NCBI RefSeq assembly: GCF_014641945.1
Contig: NZ_BMIJ01000007.1
Span: forward strand, 1-64,000
Reading direction: 5' to 3'
Source: Marinobacterium zhoushanense
Lineage (GTDB): Bacteria > Pseudomonadota > Gammaproteobacteria > Pseudomonadales > Balneatricaceae
Length of the DNA stretch: 64,000 nt
The notes beneath the pieces were generated by a model. That model did no database searches and was not told the origin of the DNA. It saw nothing but the letters and a program-made list of their open reading frames with translations. Of this stretch, positions 9,678 through 20,292 are shown piece by piece. The position numbers and the translations under genes were made by a program. Position 1 is the stretch's first letter. Each line of letters opens with the position of its first letter.

Positions 9678-11003
9678 ATGGCTAAGAAAGGACAAATACC
9701 AGCGGGGATGCAGAGCGGTTTGGGCGAGCTTTGGGCTCGTCTGCGCTTCGTGCTGATAGCGGTTATCGTGTACCGGATCGGGGCGCATATCCCGGTTCCG
9801 GGCATTAACCCGGATCGTCTCGCTGCGCTGTTTGATCAGAATCAGGGCACCATCCTGAGCCTGTTCAACATGTTCTCGGGTGGTGCTTTGGAGCGTATGT
9901 CGATCCTGGCACTGGGTATCATGCCGTACATCTCTGCATCGATCATCATGCAGCTGATGACCATAGTGAGCCCGACCCTTGAACAGTTGAAGAAGGAAGG
10001 TGAAGCTGGGCGTCGCAAGATCAACCAATACACCCGCTACGGCACTGTGGTTCTGGCCACTGTGCAGTCGCTGGGTATGGCGGTAGGTCTGGCTAATCAG
10101 GGCGTGGCCTTCGTGGCCGATATCAGCTTCTACTTCGTGGCAGTGGTAACGCTCGTCTCAGGCGCTGTCTTCCTGATGTGGTTGGGTGAGCAGGTGACCG
10201 AAAAGGGTATCGGTAACGGTATCTCGATTCTGATCTTCGCAGGTATTGTGGCCGGTCTGCCCAGTGCAATCGGCCAGTCCTTTGAAGCGGCGCGTCAGGG
10301 TGATCTGAATATCCTCGCGCTGCTGGCTATCGCCGTGATGGCGGTTGCTACTGTGGGCTTTGTCGTATTTATGGAGCGCGGCCAGCGCCGCATCACCATC
10401 AACTACGCCAAACGTCAGCAGGGCCGCCGTGTTTACGCCGCTCAGTCCAGCCACCTGCCGCTGAAGGTGAATATGGCCGGGGTTATCCCGCCAATCTTCG
10501 CCTCCAGTATCCTGCTGTTTCCGGCGTCCGTCGGGCAGTGGTTCGGCCAGGGTGAAGGCATGGGCTGGCTGCAGGATGTGGCTCTGGCTCTTGGGCCGGG
10601 ACAGCCGCTGTACATCCTGCTGTTTGCTATTGCGATCGTGTTCTTCTGCTACTTCTACACCGCGATTGTCTTCAATCCGCGAGATGTCGCAGACAACCTG
10701 AAAAAATCGGGTGCCTTTATCCCGGGGATCCGTCCTGGTGAGCAGTCCGCACGCTACATCGATACGGTACTGAGCCGCCTGACCCTGTTCGGCGCGCTGT
10801 ACATCACTGCCGTATCGCTGATGCCCCAGTTCCTCGTCGTGGCCTGGAACGTACCTTTCTACTTTGGAGGTACCTCCCTGCTGATCGTCGTGGTAGTGGT
10901 TATGGACTTCATGGCTCAGGTGCAGTCGCATCTGATGTCACATCAGTACGAATCGCTGATGAAGAAATCGAATCTTAAAGGCGGCGCGGGTCTCCTGCGC
11001 TAA
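9678..11003 (+). CDS. secY: Protein translocase subunit SecY
   Basis: 441 residues, a ten-helix inner-membrane protein and the channel of the Sec translocon with SecE and SecG. The first helix follows [18 protein letters not shown], and [11 protein letters not shown] leads into the plug region. The cytoplasmic loop with [21 protein letters not shown] matches the C5/C4 ribosome and SecA contact area. It starts immediately after the rplO stop (TAAATG), so it depends on translation of rplO. It is co-transcribed with ribosomal genes as in E. coli, with rpmJ next. Confidence 0.98.
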   Translation: MAKKGQIPAGMQSGLGELWARLRFVLIAVIVYRIGAHIPVPGINPDRLAALFDQNQGTILSLFNMFSGGALERMSILALGIMPYISASIIMQLMTIVSPTLEQLKKEGEAGRRKINQYTRYGTVVLATVQSLGMAVGLANQGVAFVADISFYFVAVVTLVSGAVFLMWLGEQVTEKGIGNGISILIFAGIVAGLPSAIGQSFEAARQGDLNILALLAIAVMAVATVGFVVFMERGQRRITINYAKRQQGRRVYAAQSSHLPLKVNMAGVIPPIFASSILLFPASVGQWFGQGEGMGWLQDVALALGPGQPLYILLFAIAIVFFCYFYTAIVFNPRDVADNLKKSGAFIPGIRPGEQSARYIDTVLSRLTLFGALYITAVSLMPQFLVVAWNVPFYFGGTSLLIVVVVVMDFMAQVQSHLMSHQYESLMKKSNLKGGAGLLR

Positions 11004-11020
11004 GCCTAATGAGGTGGATC

Positions 11021-11137
11021 ATGAAAGTACGCGCATCTGTTAAAAAGATTTGCCGCAACTGCAAGATCGTACGTCGCAACGGTTCCGTGCGCGTGATCTG
11101 CAAAGTGGAACCCCGACACAAGCAGCGTCAGGGTTAA
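11021..11137 (+). CDS. rpmJ: 50S ribosomal protein L36
   Basis: 38 residues starting [17 protein letters not shown]. Zinc ligands C11, C14, C27 and H33 are all present, so this is the zinc-ribbon (C+) form. GAGGTGG lies 6-12 bases before the ATG. It sits between secY and rpsM, the usual place, and closes the spc operon. Confidence 0.97.
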   Translation: MKVRASVKKICRNCKIVRRNGSVRVICKVEPRHKQRQG

Positions 11138-11177
11138 TCCACACAAGGCTGGTCGTAGGAAGGTTGTCGCTGCTGCC

Positions 11178-11206
11178 TTGATTTAAAAATGATCAAGGTG
11201 TAGTAT
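11178..11206 (+). promoter_or_regulatory. alpha operon promoter
   Basis: TTGATT at 11178-11183, a 17-base spacer and TAGTAT at 11201-11206, followed by TGCGCGCC. The -10 and discriminator are nearly the same as those of the rplU promoter at 28612. It would start the rpsM-rpsK-rpsD-rpoA-rplQ transcript with a leader of about 70 bases. Confidence 0.65.
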
Positions 11207-11212
11207 TGCGCG

Positions 11213-11284
11213 CCTTCCACGAACTAATTGATTACAACGGTTCCCGTATCAGTCAATCGGGAACAGAAATATGGAGTACATTGA
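11213..11284 (+). promoter_or_regulatory. Candidate S4-binding alpha operon leader
   Basis: Between the alpha promoter and rpsM lies a perfect hairpin (GTTCCCG at 11240-11246, complement ending about 11264), then an AT-rich segment and TATGGAGTACATTGA running into the rpsM start. In E. coli the S4-repressed pseudoknot has the same layout: a hairpin, then GGAGTGCATA running into the same MARIAG start. The pseudoknot itself was not verified. Confidence 0.4.
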
Positions 11285-11641
11285 ATGGCCCGTATAGCTG
11301 GCGTCAATATTCCTGACAATAAGCATGCGGTAATTTCTCTGACTTACATTTACGGTATTGGCCGCACGACTGCTCAGCAGATCTGCGCAGCCACCGGCAT
11401 CGAGCCGAGCACCAAGGTTGGTGATCTGTCTGAAGAGCAGCTCGATAATGTTCGTGGTGAAATTGCCAAGTTGACTGTTGAAGGCGACCTGCGTCGTGAA
11501 GTCAACATGAACATTAAGCGTCTTATGGACCTGGGTTGTTTCCGTGGCCTGCGTCATCGTCGCAACCTGCCGGTTCGCGGTCAGCGCAGCAAGACCAATG
11601 CTCGCACCCGCAAGGGCCCGCGCAAGCCGATCCGTAAGTAA
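11285..11641 (+). CDS. rpsM: 30S ribosomal protein S13
   Basis: 118 residues, [26 protein letters not shown]. The helix-two-turn-helix head and the basic tail with [20 protein letters not shown] are typical. It contacts P-site tRNA and the 50S B1 bridges. TGGAGT lies about 8 bases before the ATG. First gene of the alpha operon. Confidence 0.98.
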   Translation: MARIAGVNIPDNKHAVISLTYIYGIGRTTAQQICAATGIEPSTKVGDLSEEQLDNVRGEIAKLTVEGDLRREVNMNIKRLMDLGCFRGLRHRRNLPVRGQRSKTNARTRKGPRKPIRK

Positions 11642-11660
11642 GCGATAGGAATTTCCGAAT

Positions 11661-12050
11661 ATGGCAAAGCCAGGTAATCGCACACGTAAAAAGGTTAAAA
11701 AGCAGGTAGCGGATGGCCTCGCGCACATCCATGCCTCTTTTAACAACACCATCATCACCATCACCGATCGCCAGGGTAACGCACTGTCCTGGGCTACATC
11801 CGGTGGTTCAGGTTTTCGTGGTTCCCGTAAAAGCACTCCGTTCGCTGCGCAGGTTGCTGCTGAGCGTGCCGGTAATGCTGCACTGGAATACGGTTTGAAG
11901 AACCTGGACGTGTTTGTGAAGGGCCCGGGACCGGGTCGTGAATCTGCAGTCCGCGCGCTGAACGCCTGCGGCTACAAGATCACAAACATCACGGACGTAA
12001 CCCCGATTCCGCACAACGGCTGTCGTCCGCCGAAAAAGCGTCGCGTTTAA
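11661..12050 (+). CDS. rpsK: 30S ribosomal protein S11
   Basis: 129 residues. The segment [43 protein letters not shown] is strongly conserved in S11, and the C-terminus is [18 protein letters not shown]. It forms the 30S platform and lies beside the mRNA exit. It starts 19 bases after rpsM. Confidence 0.98.
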   Translation: MAKPGNRTRKKVKKQVADGLAHIHASFNNTIITITDRQGNALSWATSGGSGFRGSRKSTPFAAQVAAERAGNAALEYGLKNLDVFVKGPGPGRESAVRALNACGYKITNITDVTPIPHNGCRPPKKRRV

Positions 12051-12065
12051 TCTGGAGACGGTAAT

Positions 12066-12686
12066 ATGGCTCGTTATCTTGGACCTAAGTGCAAGCTGTC
12101 CCGTCGCGAAGGCACCGACCTCTTCCTGAAGAGCGGTGTGCGCGCACTCGACAGCAAGTGCAAAGCTGAAACAGTACCGGGTGTACACGGCGCTCGTCGT
12201 GGACGTCTGTCCGACTACGGTCTTCAGCTGCGTGAAAAACAGAAAGTACGTCGTACCTACGGCATCCTGGAACGCCAGTTCCGTAGCTACTACAAAGAAG
12301 CGGCACGTCAGAAAGGTGCAACAGGCGAAGTCCTGCTGCAGCTGCTCGAAAGCCGTCTGGACAACGTCGTCTACCGCATGGGTTACGGTTCAACCCGCGC
12401 GGAAGCTCGTCAGATCGTCTCTCACCGTCAGATCACCGTTAACGGTCAGTCTGTGAACGTGCCCTCTTACCAGGTGCAGGAAGGTGATGTGGTCGCTGTA
12501 CGTGAAAAAGCCAAAAACCAGCTGCGTATCAAGCACGCACTGGAACTGGCCGCACAGCGTGCACCGGTCGAGTGGATCGAGGTAGATGCTGCGAAGATGG
12601 AAGGTGTCTTCAAGACCCGTCCGGAGCGTAGTGACCTGTCTGCCGATATCAACGAGCACCTGATCGTTGAGCTCTACTCGAAGTAA
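12066..12686 (+). CDS. rpsD: 30S ribosomal protein S4
   Basis: 206 residues, E. coli length. The N-terminal [18 protein letters not shown] lacks the four-Cys zinc site of some S4 proteins. An S4 RNA-binding domain is near residues 95-155 ([32 protein letters not shown]). It starts 30S assembly and in E. coli represses this operon. GGAGACGGTAAT precedes the ATG. Confidence 0.98.
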   Translation: MARYLGPKCKLSRREGTDLFLKSGVRALDSKCKAETVPGVHGARRGRLSDYGLQLREKQKVRRTYGILERQFRSYYKEAARQKGATGEVLLQLLESRLDNVVYRMGYGSTRAEARQIVSHRQITVNGQSVNVPSYQVQEGDVVAVREKAKNQLRIKHALELAAQRAPVEWIEVDAAKMEGVFKTRPERSDLSADINEHLIVELYSK

Positions 12687-12712
12687 TTCTTGAACTCTTG
12701 ACTGGTGGAACT

Positions 12713-13717
12713 ATGCAGCGTTCAGTAAACGAGTTTCTTAGCCCACGTCACATTGACGTACAGGAGATCAGCAAGACACGCGCCAAGGTCACTCTTGAGC
12801 CTCTGGAGCGTGGATTCGGTCATACCCTGGGCAATGCGCTGCGCCGTATTCTGCTCTCTTCCATGCCTGGCTGTGCCATCACGGAAGTAGAGATTGATGG
12901 AGTGCTGCACGAATACAGCAGCATCGAAGGGGTACAGGAGGATGTCATCGAGATCCTGCTGAACCTCAAGGGTGTTGCTATCGCGCTGCACAATTCTGAT
13001 GAAGCGGTGCTGACGCTTAGCAAGTCTGAGCCCGGTCCTGTGACAGCTGGTGACATCCAGCTGAATCAGGATGTTGAGATCGCCAATCCGGATCACGTGA
13101 TTGCGCACCTCAATAGTGGCGCAAACCTGAATATGCACCTGACGGTTACGCGTGGTCGCGGCTATGTGCCTGCCGATTCCCGTATCAGCGAGGATGACGA
13201 AACTCGTGCTATTGGCCGTCTGCAGCTGGATGCCAGCTACAGCCCGGTTCTGCGTGTCTCCTACGCTGTAGAGAGCGCACGTGTCGAGCAGCGTACCGAC
13301 CTGGATAAACTCGTAATCGATATCGAGTCCAACGGTACCATCGACCCGGAAGAGTGCATCCGTCGCGCGGCAACTATCCTGCAGCAACAGCTCGCAGTAT
13401 TCGTTGACCTCGAAGACGCCAGTGAACAGACACGGTCCGAGCCGGCCGAGCCGGAGATCGATCCGGTTCTGCTGCGTCCGGTCGATGATCTGGAGCTGAC
13501 TGTACGTTCCGCTAACTGTCTGAAAGCAGAGCAGATCTATTATATCGGCGATCTGATCCAGCGCACCGAAGTAGAGCTGCTGAAGACTCCTAACCTGGGT
13601 AAGAAGTCGCTGACTGAGATCAAGGACGTGCTGGCGTCCAAAGGTCTGTCGCTCGGTATGCGTCTTGAGAACTGGCCGCCGGCCAGCCTCAAGGGCGACG
13701 ACAAGGCCGCTTCCTGA
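12713..13717 (+). CDS. rpoA: RNA polymerase subunit alpha
   Basis: 334 residues, beginning [18 protein letters not shown]. The start at 12713 is chosen over an in-frame codon at 12698 because it has GGTGGA at 12704-12709 and the family N-terminus. The N-terminal domain (1-235) makes the dimer that assembles beta and beta'. An acidic linker follows, then the C-terminal domain (about 250-330) containing [30 protein letters not shown], which contacts UP elements and activators. Alpha operon, between rpsD and rplQ. Confidence 0.98.
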   Translation: MQRSVNEFLSPRHIDVQEISKTRAKVTLEPLERGFGHTLGNALRRILLSSMPGCAITEVEIDGVLHEYSSIEGVQEDVIEILLNLKGVAIALHNSDEAVLTLSKSEPGPVTAGDIQLNQDVEIANPDHVIAHLNSGANLNMHLTVTRGRGYVPADSRISEDDETRAIGRLQLDASYSPVLRVSYAVESARVEQRTDLDKLVIDIESNGTIDPEECIRRAATILQQQLAVFVDLEDASEQTRSEPAEPEIDPVLLRPVDDLELTVRSANCLKAEQIYYIGDLIQRTEVELLKTPNLGKKSLTEIKDVLASKGLSLGMRLENWPPASLKGDDKAAS

Positions 13718-13756
13718 AGTCTGGCTTCTAACCCTGAGTTGTGAAGGATTTAGAAA

Positions 13757-14155
13757 ATGCGTCATCGTAAATCTGGTCGTCACTTTAATCGTACAAGTGC
13801 GCACCGCAAAGCGATGTTCAAAAACATGGCAGTGTCTCTGTTCGAACATGAACTGATCAAGACGACTCTGCCTAAAGCTAAAGAACTGCGCCGCTTTGCT
13901 GAGCCGCTGATTACTCTGGCCAAAACCGACTCGGTTGCTAACCGTCGTCTGGCATTCTCACGTACCCGCAGTAATGAAGCTGTAGGTAAACTGTTCAACG
14001 AACTGGGCCCGCGTTACGCGAACCGCCCGGGTGGTTATGTCCGCATTCTCAAGTGCGGTTACCGCGCCGGCGACAACGCGCCGATGGCTTATGTTGAACT
14101 GGTTGATCGTGCCGCTGGCCAGGCTGTTGTGGTTGAAGAGTCTGCTGAAGACTAA
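13757..14155 (+). CDS. rplQ: 50S ribosomal protein L17
   Basis: 132 residues, starting [21 protein letters not shown], diagnostic for L17. It has a short acidic C-terminal extension (VVVEESAED). It binds near the exit tunnel. Last gene of the alpha operon, followed by a strong terminator 20 bases on. Confidence 0.98.
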   Translation: MRHRKSGRHFNRTSAHRKAMFKNMAVSLFEHELIKTTLPKAKELRRFAEPLITLAKTDSVANRRLAFSRTRSNEAVGKLFNELGPRYANRPGGYVRILKCGYRAGDNAPMAYVELVDRAAGQAVVVEESAED

Positions 14156-14174
14156 GCAATCGCCATAAGCCGTT

Positions 14175-14210
14175 AAAAAAACCCGATCCTCGCGGATCGG
14201 GTTTTTTTTT
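14175..14210 (+). terminator. Terminator of the ribosomal gene cluster
   Basis: AAAAAACCCGATCC pairs with GGATCGGGTTTTTT around a TCGC loop, followed by a run of nine T. It lies 20 bases after the rplQ stop and also faces the 3' end of uvrA on the other strand. Confidence 0.95.
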
Positions 14211-14273
14211 AGCTGATTTTTCATAAGCGTTTAAAAGAACGCGTCCAGCTCGATAGAGTGGACGCGGTTCTGC

Positions 14274-17093
14274 TTACAGCATCGGTTTGAGGAATCGACC
14301 GGTATGGGATGCAGGGTTGCGTGCCACCTCTTCCGGTGTGCCGGTGGCGATGATCTCGCCGCCGCCGCTGCCGCCTTCGGGGCCGAGATCGATGATCCAG
14401 TCCGCGGTTTTGATCACATCGAGATTGTGCTCGATCACCACGATGGTGTTGCCGTGATCGCGCAGGCGATCGAGCACGCTCAGCAGTTGCTGGATATCGT
14501 AGAAGTGCAGGCCGGTGGTAGGTTCATCTAGGATGTAGAGCGTCTTGCCGGTATCGCGCTTGGATAGTTCGCGTGCAAGCTTCACGCGCTGTGCTTCGCC
14601 ACCGGACAGGGTCGTCGCCGCCTGGCCCAAACGGATATAGCTCAGCCCCACATCGATCAGCGTCTGCAGACGTCGGGCGAGTGCGGGTATGGCATCGAAA
14701 AACTCGCGGGCATCCTCAACGGTCAGATCGAGCACCTCGTGGATGCTCTTGCCTTTGTACTTGACCTCAAGGGTTTCCCGGTTGTAGCGCTTACCCTTAC
14801 AAACGTCGCAGGGCACGTAGATATCGGGCAGGAAGTGCATCTCCACCTTGATCACGCCATCACCCTGACAGGCTTCGCAGCGGCCGCCCTTGACGTTGAA
14901 ACTGAAACGTCCCGGTTTATAGCCCCGGGAGCGGGCTTCCTGGGTCCCGGAGAACAGCTCGCGAATCTGGGTGAAGATACCGGTGTAGGTGGCCGGGTTG
15001 GAGCGGGGAGTGCGGCCGATCGGACTCTGATCGATATCGATCACCTTGTCGAAATGATCCAGCCCTTCGATCTTGGAGTAGGGGGCGGCTTCCAGTGTAG
15101 TGGCATGATTTAATTCTGTTGCGGCCACCGGGAACAGGGTGTTGTTGATCAGCGTCGACTTGCCCGATCCCGACACCCCGGTAACGCAGGTCAGCAGTCC
15201 CACCGGTATCTCCAGACGGACGTTTCTGAGGTTGTTGCCGCTGGCTCCATAGAGCTTCAACATCCGGTTGGGGTCACAGGCGTGACGCTGCTTGGGGACC
15301 TCGATCTTGCGGCTGCCGCTGAGGTACTGTCCGGTCATCGATTCGGTGCAGGCCATCACCTCCTCGGGGCGGCCATCGGCGATCACCCGGCCGCCATGAA
15401 CGCCGGCACCTGGGCCGATATCGATGACCCAGTCTGCCAGCCGTATCGCATCCTCGTCATGCTCGACGACAATCACCGTATTGCCAAGGTCGCGCAGATG
15501 CTCGAGGGTTTTGAGCAGTCGCTCATTGTCCCGTTGGTGAAGGCCGATGGAGGGTTCGTCGAGGATGTACATGACGCCGACCAGTCCGGCGCCGATCTGG
15601 CTGGCCAGGCGGATACGCTGGGCCTCGCCGCCGGAGAGAGTCTCCGCGCTGCGCTCCAGGGACAGATAATCAAGACCGACGTTGACCAGGAACGAGAGCC
15701 GGTCGCGGATCTCCTTGAGGATCTTTTCGGCGATCTCGCCCTGTTTGCCGCTCAGTTTGAGTCCGGTGAAGTAGTCCCGGGCGGAACCTATGGGCAGACG
15801 TACCAGTTCAGGCAGCGTACGTTGATCGATATAGACGTGGCGTGCGTCGCGACGCAGGCGGGTGCCCTGGCAGCTCGGGCAGGGCTGCATGTTCAGGTAC
15901 TTGGCCAGATCCTCTCGCACCATCTCGGACTCGGTCTCGCGGTAGCGGCGCTCCAGGTTGTTCAGTACGCCCTCGAATGGATGGGATTTGGTGACGACGG
16001 TGCCGCGGTCGTTGACGTACTGAAAGGGTACCTCTACCTTGCCGCTACCGCTGAGGATCACCTTCTGGTGCTGCGCATCCAGATCGCGGAACGGGGTGTC
16101 CATGTTGAAACCGAAGTGCTCGGCAACTGACTTAAGCTGCTGGTAGTAATAGAGCGTACGCCGGTCCCAGCCCCGAATGGCGCCCTCGGACAGGGTCAGG
16201 CTCGAATCGTGTACCACCTTGATCGGATCGAAGTACTGGCGTACACCCAGGCCGTCACAGCTGGGGCAGGCGCCGTGCGGATTGTTGAACGAGAACAGCC
16301 GGGGTTCCAGTTCCTGGATGCTATGTCCACAGGTGGGGCAGGCGAAGCGGGAGGAGAACACCAGCTCTTCGCGCACCTCGTCCATCCATGCCACACGGGC
16401 GACGCCGTCGGTTAGCCCGAGTGCGGTCTCGAACGACTCGGCCAGCCGGGTCTGCAGGTCATCCCTTACCTTGAAACGGTCGACCACGACCTCGATGTTG
16501 TGTTTGCGGTTCTTATCCAGCGCCGGTGCTTCGTCCAGGTCGACCACGATGCCATCGATACGTGCACGGACGAAGCCCTGGGCGCGCAGGTCGGCAAGGG
16601 TGTGCAGATGTTCACCCTTACGATCCTGAACGACTGGGGCCAGCAGCATCAGTTTACTGCCCTCGGGTAGGGCCAGCACCTGATCGACCATCTGGCTGAT
16701 GGTTTGCGCTGCCAGCGGCAGGTCGTGATCCGGACAGCGCGGCTCGCCGGCACGGGCGAACAGCAGTCTCAGGTAGTCGTAGATCTCGGTGATGGTGCCG
16801 ACGGTGGAGCGCGGGTTGTGCGAGGTGGATTTCTGCTCGATGGAGATCGCCGGTGACAGTCCCTCAATGTGGTCCACATCGGGCTTCTCCATCATCGACA
16901 GGAACTGGCGGGCATAGGTCGACAGGGACTCCACGTAGCGGCGCTGACCCTCGGCGTACAGAGTGTCGAACGCCAGAGAGGATTTGCCCGAACCGGACAG
17001 TCCGGTGATCACGATCAGCTTGTCGCGGGGTATATCCAGGTCGATATTCTTCAGGTTGTGGGTACGAGCGCCACGTACCAGAATCTTGTCCAT
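14274..17093 (-). CDS. uvrA: Excinuclease ABC subunit A
   Basis: 939 residues from ATG 17093. The frame is open further, but [26 protein letters not shown] is the UvrA N-terminus and GGAGAG precedes it. There are two ABC ATPase halves, with Walker A motifs GLSGSGKSS (about residue 31) and GVSGSGKST (about 640) and two ABC signatures ([12 protein letters not shown] and [12 protein letters not shown]). Zinc-finger cysteines CPTCGHS and [18 protein letters not shown] are visible. UvrA finds DNA lesions and loads UvrB for nucleotide excision repair. It is divergent from ssb, as in E. coli and pseudomonads. No convincing LexA box was found in the shared upstream region. Confidence 0.98.
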   Translation of the reverse strand: MDKILVRGARTHNLKNIDLDIPRDKLIVITGLSGSGKSSLAFDTLYAEGQRRYVESLSTYARQFLSMMEKPDVDHIEGLSPAISIEQKSTSHNPRSTVGTITEIYDYLRLLFARAGEPRCPDHDLPLAAQTISQMVDQVLALPEGSKLMLLAPVVQDRKGEHLHTLADLRAQGFVRARIDGIVVDLDEAPALDKNRKHNIEVVVDRFKVRDDLQTRLAESFETALGLTDGVARVAWMDEVREELVFSSRFACPTCGHSIQELEPRLFSFNNPHGACPSCDGLGVRQYFDPIKVVHDSSLTLSEGAIRGWDRRTLYYYQQLKSVAEHFGFNMDTPFRDLDAQHQKVILSGSGKVEVPFQYVNDRGTVVTKSHPFEGVLNNLERRYRETESEMVREDLAKYLNMQPCPSCQGTRLRRDARHVYIDQRTLPELVRLPIGSARDYFTGLKLSGKQGEIAEKILKEIRDRLSFLVNVGLDYLSLERSAETLSGGEAQRIRLASQIGAGLVGVMYILDEPSIGLHQRDNERLLKTLEHLRDLGNTVIVVEHDEDAIRLADWVIDIGPGAGVHGGRVIADGRPEEVMACTESMTGQYLSGSRKIEVPKQRHACDPNRMLKLYGASGNNLRNVRLEIPVGLLTCVTGVSGSGKSTLINNTLFPVAATELNHATTLEAAPYSKIEGLDHFDKVIDIDQSPIGRTPRSNPATYTGIFTQIRELFSGTQEARSRGYKPGRFSFNVKGGRCEACQGDGVIKVEMHFLPDIYVPCDVCKGKRYNRETLEVKYKGKSIHEVLDLTVEDAREFFDAIPALARRLQTLIDVGLSYIRLGQAATTLSGGEAQRVKLARELSKRDTGKTLYILDEPTTGLHFYDIQQLLSVLDRLRDHGNTIVVIEHNLDVIKTADWIIDLGPEGGSGGGEIIATGTPEEVARNPASHTGRFLKPML

Positions 17094-17304
17094 GAACTCT
17101 CCGGCAGAAAGGGGGCGTGCGAATATACCTATGGTCAAGCACCATGGGCTTGCTGGCAATTTCCCCGGGCAAAAGCGCTATTATAGGCGTACAGCGGGGG
17201 CGCCTAAAACCGCCTTGCTGTGTTATTCTCGCAGTAGATCAAAGTGCCGGGCACAGGAGGTGGCCGGACGCGTAACTTGCAAGTACAACCAACTGGAGAG
17301 AAAG

Positions 17305-17811
17305 ATGGCGCGCGGCATCAATAAAGTGATTCTGATCGGCAACCTCGGGGGCGACCCGGAAGTGCGTTACATGCCTTCGGGCAACGCGGTTACCAACGTG
17401 ACCCTGGCGACCAGCGAATCCTGGAAAGACAAACAGTCCGGTCAGCAGCAAGAGCGTACCGAATGGCATCGCGTCGTATTTTTCAATCGCCTGGCTGAGA
17501 TCGCCGGTGAGTATCTGCGCAAGGGCTCCAAGGTCTACGTCGAGGGCTCTCTGCGCACGCGCAAGTGGCAGGGACAGGATGGCCAGGATCGGTATACCAC
17601 CGAGATCGTGGCCAGCGAACTGCAGATGCTCGATGGCCGTGGCGGTGAAAGCGGCGGTTATGCTCAGTCCGAGCCAATGGGGTATGGCCAGCCCCAGTCC
17701 CAGCCTCAGGGTCAGCCGCGTCAGCAGCAGCGTCCGGCGTCGCAACCCCAGCAGGCACCGGCGGCCCCGGCACCGGATATGGATCCCTTTGACGACGATA
17801 TCCCCTTCTGA
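17305..17811 (+). CDS. ssb: Single-stranded DNA-binding protein
   Basis: 168 residues. The OB fold spans about 1-112 ([29 protein letters not shown] at the start). A glutamine/proline-rich disordered linker follows (about 120-157), and the acidic tip ends DPFDDDIPF, which recruits repair and replication partners. It acts as a tetramer on ssDNA. GGAGAG is 8 bases before the ATG. Three bases separate its stop from the next gene, so the two are probably co-transcribed. Confidence 0.98.
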   Translation: MARGINKVILIGNLGGDPEVRYMPSGNAVTNVTLATSESWKDKQSGQQQERTEWHRVVFFNRLAEIAGEYLRKGSKVYVEGSLRTRKWQGQDGQDRYTTEIVASELQMLDGRGGESGGYAQSEPMGYGQPQSQPQGQPRQQQRPASQPQQAPAAPAPDMDPFDDDIPF

Positions 17812-17814
17812 TCG

Positions 17815-18792
17815 ATGAGTGCGACACCCTTCGCAGAGCCCAGCCGTATTCTGATAACCGGTGCTCGTGGCCAGATCGGCCGGGCACTGGTGAGGCTGCT
17901 TGAGCGCGATCCGGACTTTAATGTCGTGTCTTGCTCAAGACGCCAGCTCGATATCACCAATCGAAAGCAGATTGCTGACAAGTTGGCCGAGGTGCTGCCG
18001 GATTACGTGGTCAACTGCGCTGGGTTCAACCGTGTGGACCCCGCAGAAAACGATCCGCAGCAGGCCTATGCGCTAAACGCCCAAGGTGTAGCAGAGCTGG
18101 CGGCGCTGTGTGGAGAGTTGTCCATTCCGCTGCTGCATCTATCCTCCGACTACGTGTTCGATGGCCACTACGCCAGTGGCTACAACGAGTCAGACGATGC
18201 GGCACCGCTCGGCATCTACGGTGACAGCAAGTGGCAGGGCGAAGAGCATATTCGACGCCTGCTGCCACGTCATATCATCCTGCGGGTCAGCTGGATCTTC
18301 AGTGAGAGCGGTAACAATTTCCTGCTGCGCACGCTGGAGCAGGCGCGTCATGAGCGCAGTATCCAGGCGGTAGATGATCGCCGCGGTTGCCCCACCTCGG
18401 CTGACGATGTGGCGCGGGTACTGCAGGCGATCCTGAAACAGCTGGCCAATGGCGCGGAGGCCTGGGGTACTTACCATTACTGCGGCGCCGAAGTGACCAC
18501 TCGCTACGGGTTCAGCGAGGCGATTCTGGCGGCGGCCAGGCAATATGAAGAGCTCGCCGTCACCGAGCTGGTGCCGGTATCATCGCGTGATATGCCAGAG
18601 GCCGCGGAACGTCCCGCGTCTTCGGTACTCAAATGCAGTAAGTTGCTTAATACTTTCGGTATACGCCAACGCCCCTGGCGCTCGGAACTGCAGCGCCTGG
18701 TGCGTGAACTTTACGCCGTACAGCTGCTAGAAGAGGCCCAGAGTCGGCGAGTGGGTGCGGGCGACGCCGATCAGGTAGCCAAGGCTCAGTAG
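17815..18792 (+). CDS. RmlD-like NAD(P)-dependent sugar nucleotide reductase
   Basis: 325 residues of the extended short-chain dehydrogenase type, closest in form to dTDP-4-dehydrorhamnose reductases. Visible: the nucleotide-binding ILITGARGQIGRALV (about residues 12-26), NCAGFNRVDPAENDP, the HLSSDYVFDG strand and the catalytic Y..SK (GIYGDSKWQGEE). The substrate is not known: no rml or other sugar nucleotide genes are nearby, and the gene directly follows ssb (3-base gap), so a housekeeping role is possible. The last 66 bases overlap the opposing SirB2-family gene. Confidence 0.8.
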   Translation: MSATPFAEPSRILITGARGQIGRALVRLLERDPDFNVVSCSRRQLDITNRKQIADKLAEVLPDYVVNCAGFNRVDPAENDPQQAYALNAQGVAELAALCGELSIPLLHLSSDYVFDGHYASGYNESDDAAPLGIYGDSKWQGEEHIRRLLPRHIILRVSWIFSESGNNFLLRTLEQARHERSIQAVDDRRGCPTSADDVARVLQAILKQLANGAEAWGTYHYCGAEVTTRYGFSEAILAAARQYEELAVTELVPVSSRDMPEAAERPASSVLKCSKLLNTFGIRQRPWRSELQRLVRELYAVQLLEEAQSRRVGAGDADQVAKAQ

Positions 18793-19110
18793 CGCCATAA
18801 ACAGCGCCTGAATGCGTACGGTTTTGCTGCGTCCGCGTTTGAGTGCGACGGTGCCGAACAGGATGTACATCACTACCCCGAGGACCTTGGCCGTGAGCCA
18901 GTGATTGACCAATGGGTACTGGTGGATCACCAGCATCAGGCCGATGGCGCTGGCAAGCAAGACGCTATCGACGATGTGGGGCAATATGCGCAGCCAGCGC
19001 CAGTTCAACGCCTGCGGGCGCCAGAGCATCAGGGCTGCGCGAAACAGAAACAGTGTGATCGTCAATGCAACGGTCGTTAAATGTATATGCTTAAGCGTGA
19101 TGTACAGCAT
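18727..19110 (-). CDS. SirB2-family inner-membrane protein
   Basis: 127 residues from ATG 19110, [28 protein letters not shown]. Four hydrophobic segments are visible (about 5-24, 42-61, 68-88 and 98-118), with two histidines in the first. Length and N-terminus match the SirB2 / invasion-regulator-like family, whose biochemical role is unclear. ACGAGG lies upstream of the ATG. An in-frame TTG at 19155 would add 15 residues and is less likely. Convergent with the preceding dehydrogenase, sharing 66 bases of coding sequence. Confidence 0.7.
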   Translation of the reverse strand: MLYITLKHIHLTTVALTITLFLFRAALMLWRPQALNWRWLRILPHIVDSVLLASAIGLMLVIHQYPLVNHWLTAKVLGVVMYILFGTVALKRGRSKTVRIQALFMALLSLGYLIGVARTHSPTLGLF

Positions 19111-19220
19111 TTTCGCGCCTCGTTCGACGGGTTTGGTCGGTGTGGCTGCAGACAATGCGTGATCGTACCGGCCGAGTCAATTTTCACAGGCATTACGCTC
19201 CCGGCATTGGAGACAACAGT

Positions 19221-20219
19221 ATGAGCACATCAACCCCCCCGCAACTGATCGACCGTTTCGGCCGGCGTGTTGATTATGTGCGCCTGTCGGTAACCGATCG
19301 TTGTGATTTTCGCTGCGTCTATTGCATGTCGGAGAAGATGGAGTTTCTGCCCCGTGCCGACGTACTGTCCCTGGAAGAGTTATACGATGTGGCCGCCGCT
19401 TTCGTCGGTCTGGGGGTGCGCAAGATCCGACTGACCGGCGGGGAGCCGCTAGTTAGGCGCGGCATACTCAGCCTGATTGAGCGTCTGGGCCGGTTACCCA
19501 TTGAGTTGGTATTGACCACCAATGGTTCCCAGTTACCGCATATGGCCGAGGATCTGGTGCGTGCCGGCGTGCAGCGTCTCAATATCAGCCTCGATTCCCT
19601 GCAGCCGGAGCGTTTTCGGGAGCTGACCCGTACCGGGCGGCTGGAGCAGGTGCTGTCCGGTATCGAGGCCGCGCGTAGCGCCGGGTTCAAGCGGATCAAG
19701 CTTAATGCCGTGGTCCTCAAGGGGCGCAACGATGACGAGGTGCTGGACCTGGTCGAGTTCGCGCGCGACTCGGGTCTGGATATCAGCTTTATCGAGGAGA
19801 TGCCGCTGGGCCAGATCACCGAGCATGGCCGTGCCGAAGCCTACTGCTCCAGCGATGAAATACGCGAGCTGATCGACGCTCGCTACCCCCTGCAGGCCAG
19901 CGCGGACAGCACCGGCGGCCCCTCGCGCTATTTCAGCATGAGCGATTCCGCATCAAGAATCGGCTTCATCTCCCCGCACAGTCATAATTTCTGCAGCGAG
20001 TGCAACCGGGTTCGGGTCACCGTCGAAGGCCGGCTGCTGCTCTGTCTCGGCAATGAGCACTCGGTGGATCTCAGAGAGGTGATGCGCCAATCTCCCGGCG
20101 ATCTGGAACGGCTGCAGCAGACGCTGATCGAGGCGATGGATATCAAGCCTGAGAAGCATGAGTTCCGTCTCGACGAAGAACCGCAGATTCTGCGTTTCAT
20201 GAATATGACCGGTGGCTAG
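19221..20219 (+). CDS. moaA: GTP 3',8-cyclase MoaA
   Basis: 332 residues from ATG 19221 (GGAG upstream). Radical SAM cysteines C28, C32 and C35 lie in [14 protein letters not shown]. The second iron-sulfur cluster has the CSECNRVRV motif plus a third Cys 13 residues later. The C-terminus is the conserved double glycine. MoaA turns GTP into 3',8-cyclo-GTP, the first step of molybdenum cofactor synthesis, with MoaC. The cofactor is needed by NasA further along the window. moaB follows after about 70 bases. Confidence 0.97.
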   Translation: MSTSTPPQLIDRFGRRVDYVRLSVTDRCDFRCVYCMSEKMEFLPRADVLSLEELYDVAAAFVGLGVRKIRLTGGEPLVRRGILSLIERLGRLPIELVLTTNGSQLPHMAEDLVRAGVQRLNISLDSLQPERFRELTRTGRLEQVLSGIEAARSAGFKRIKLNAVVLKGRNDDEVLDLVEFARDSGLDISFIEEMPLGQITEHGRAEAYCSSDEIRELIDARYPLQASADSTGGPSRYFSMSDSASRIGFISPHSHNFCSECNRVRVTVEGRLLLCLGNEHSVDLREVMRQSPGDLERLQQTLIEAMDIKPEKHEFRLDEEPQILRFMNMTGG

Positions 20220-20292
20220 TAGAGCTGGCAGGTTCGTCGTAAACCCCTGTACTCTGTAGCGCCCTGACCCCCCGTTCTTTGTAGGAGCCTGT

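Noticed and set aside
17094..17304. LexA (SOS) box between uvrA and ssb
   Set aside because: CTGT...GCAG near 17219 and CTAT...ACAG near 17178 each have nine bases between halves instead of eight, and poor flanks. Not good enough to annotate.
19111..19220. Molybdenum cofactor riboswitch before moaA
   Set aside because: The gap is only 110 bases, is shared with a divergent gene, and shows no convincing multi-helix structure.
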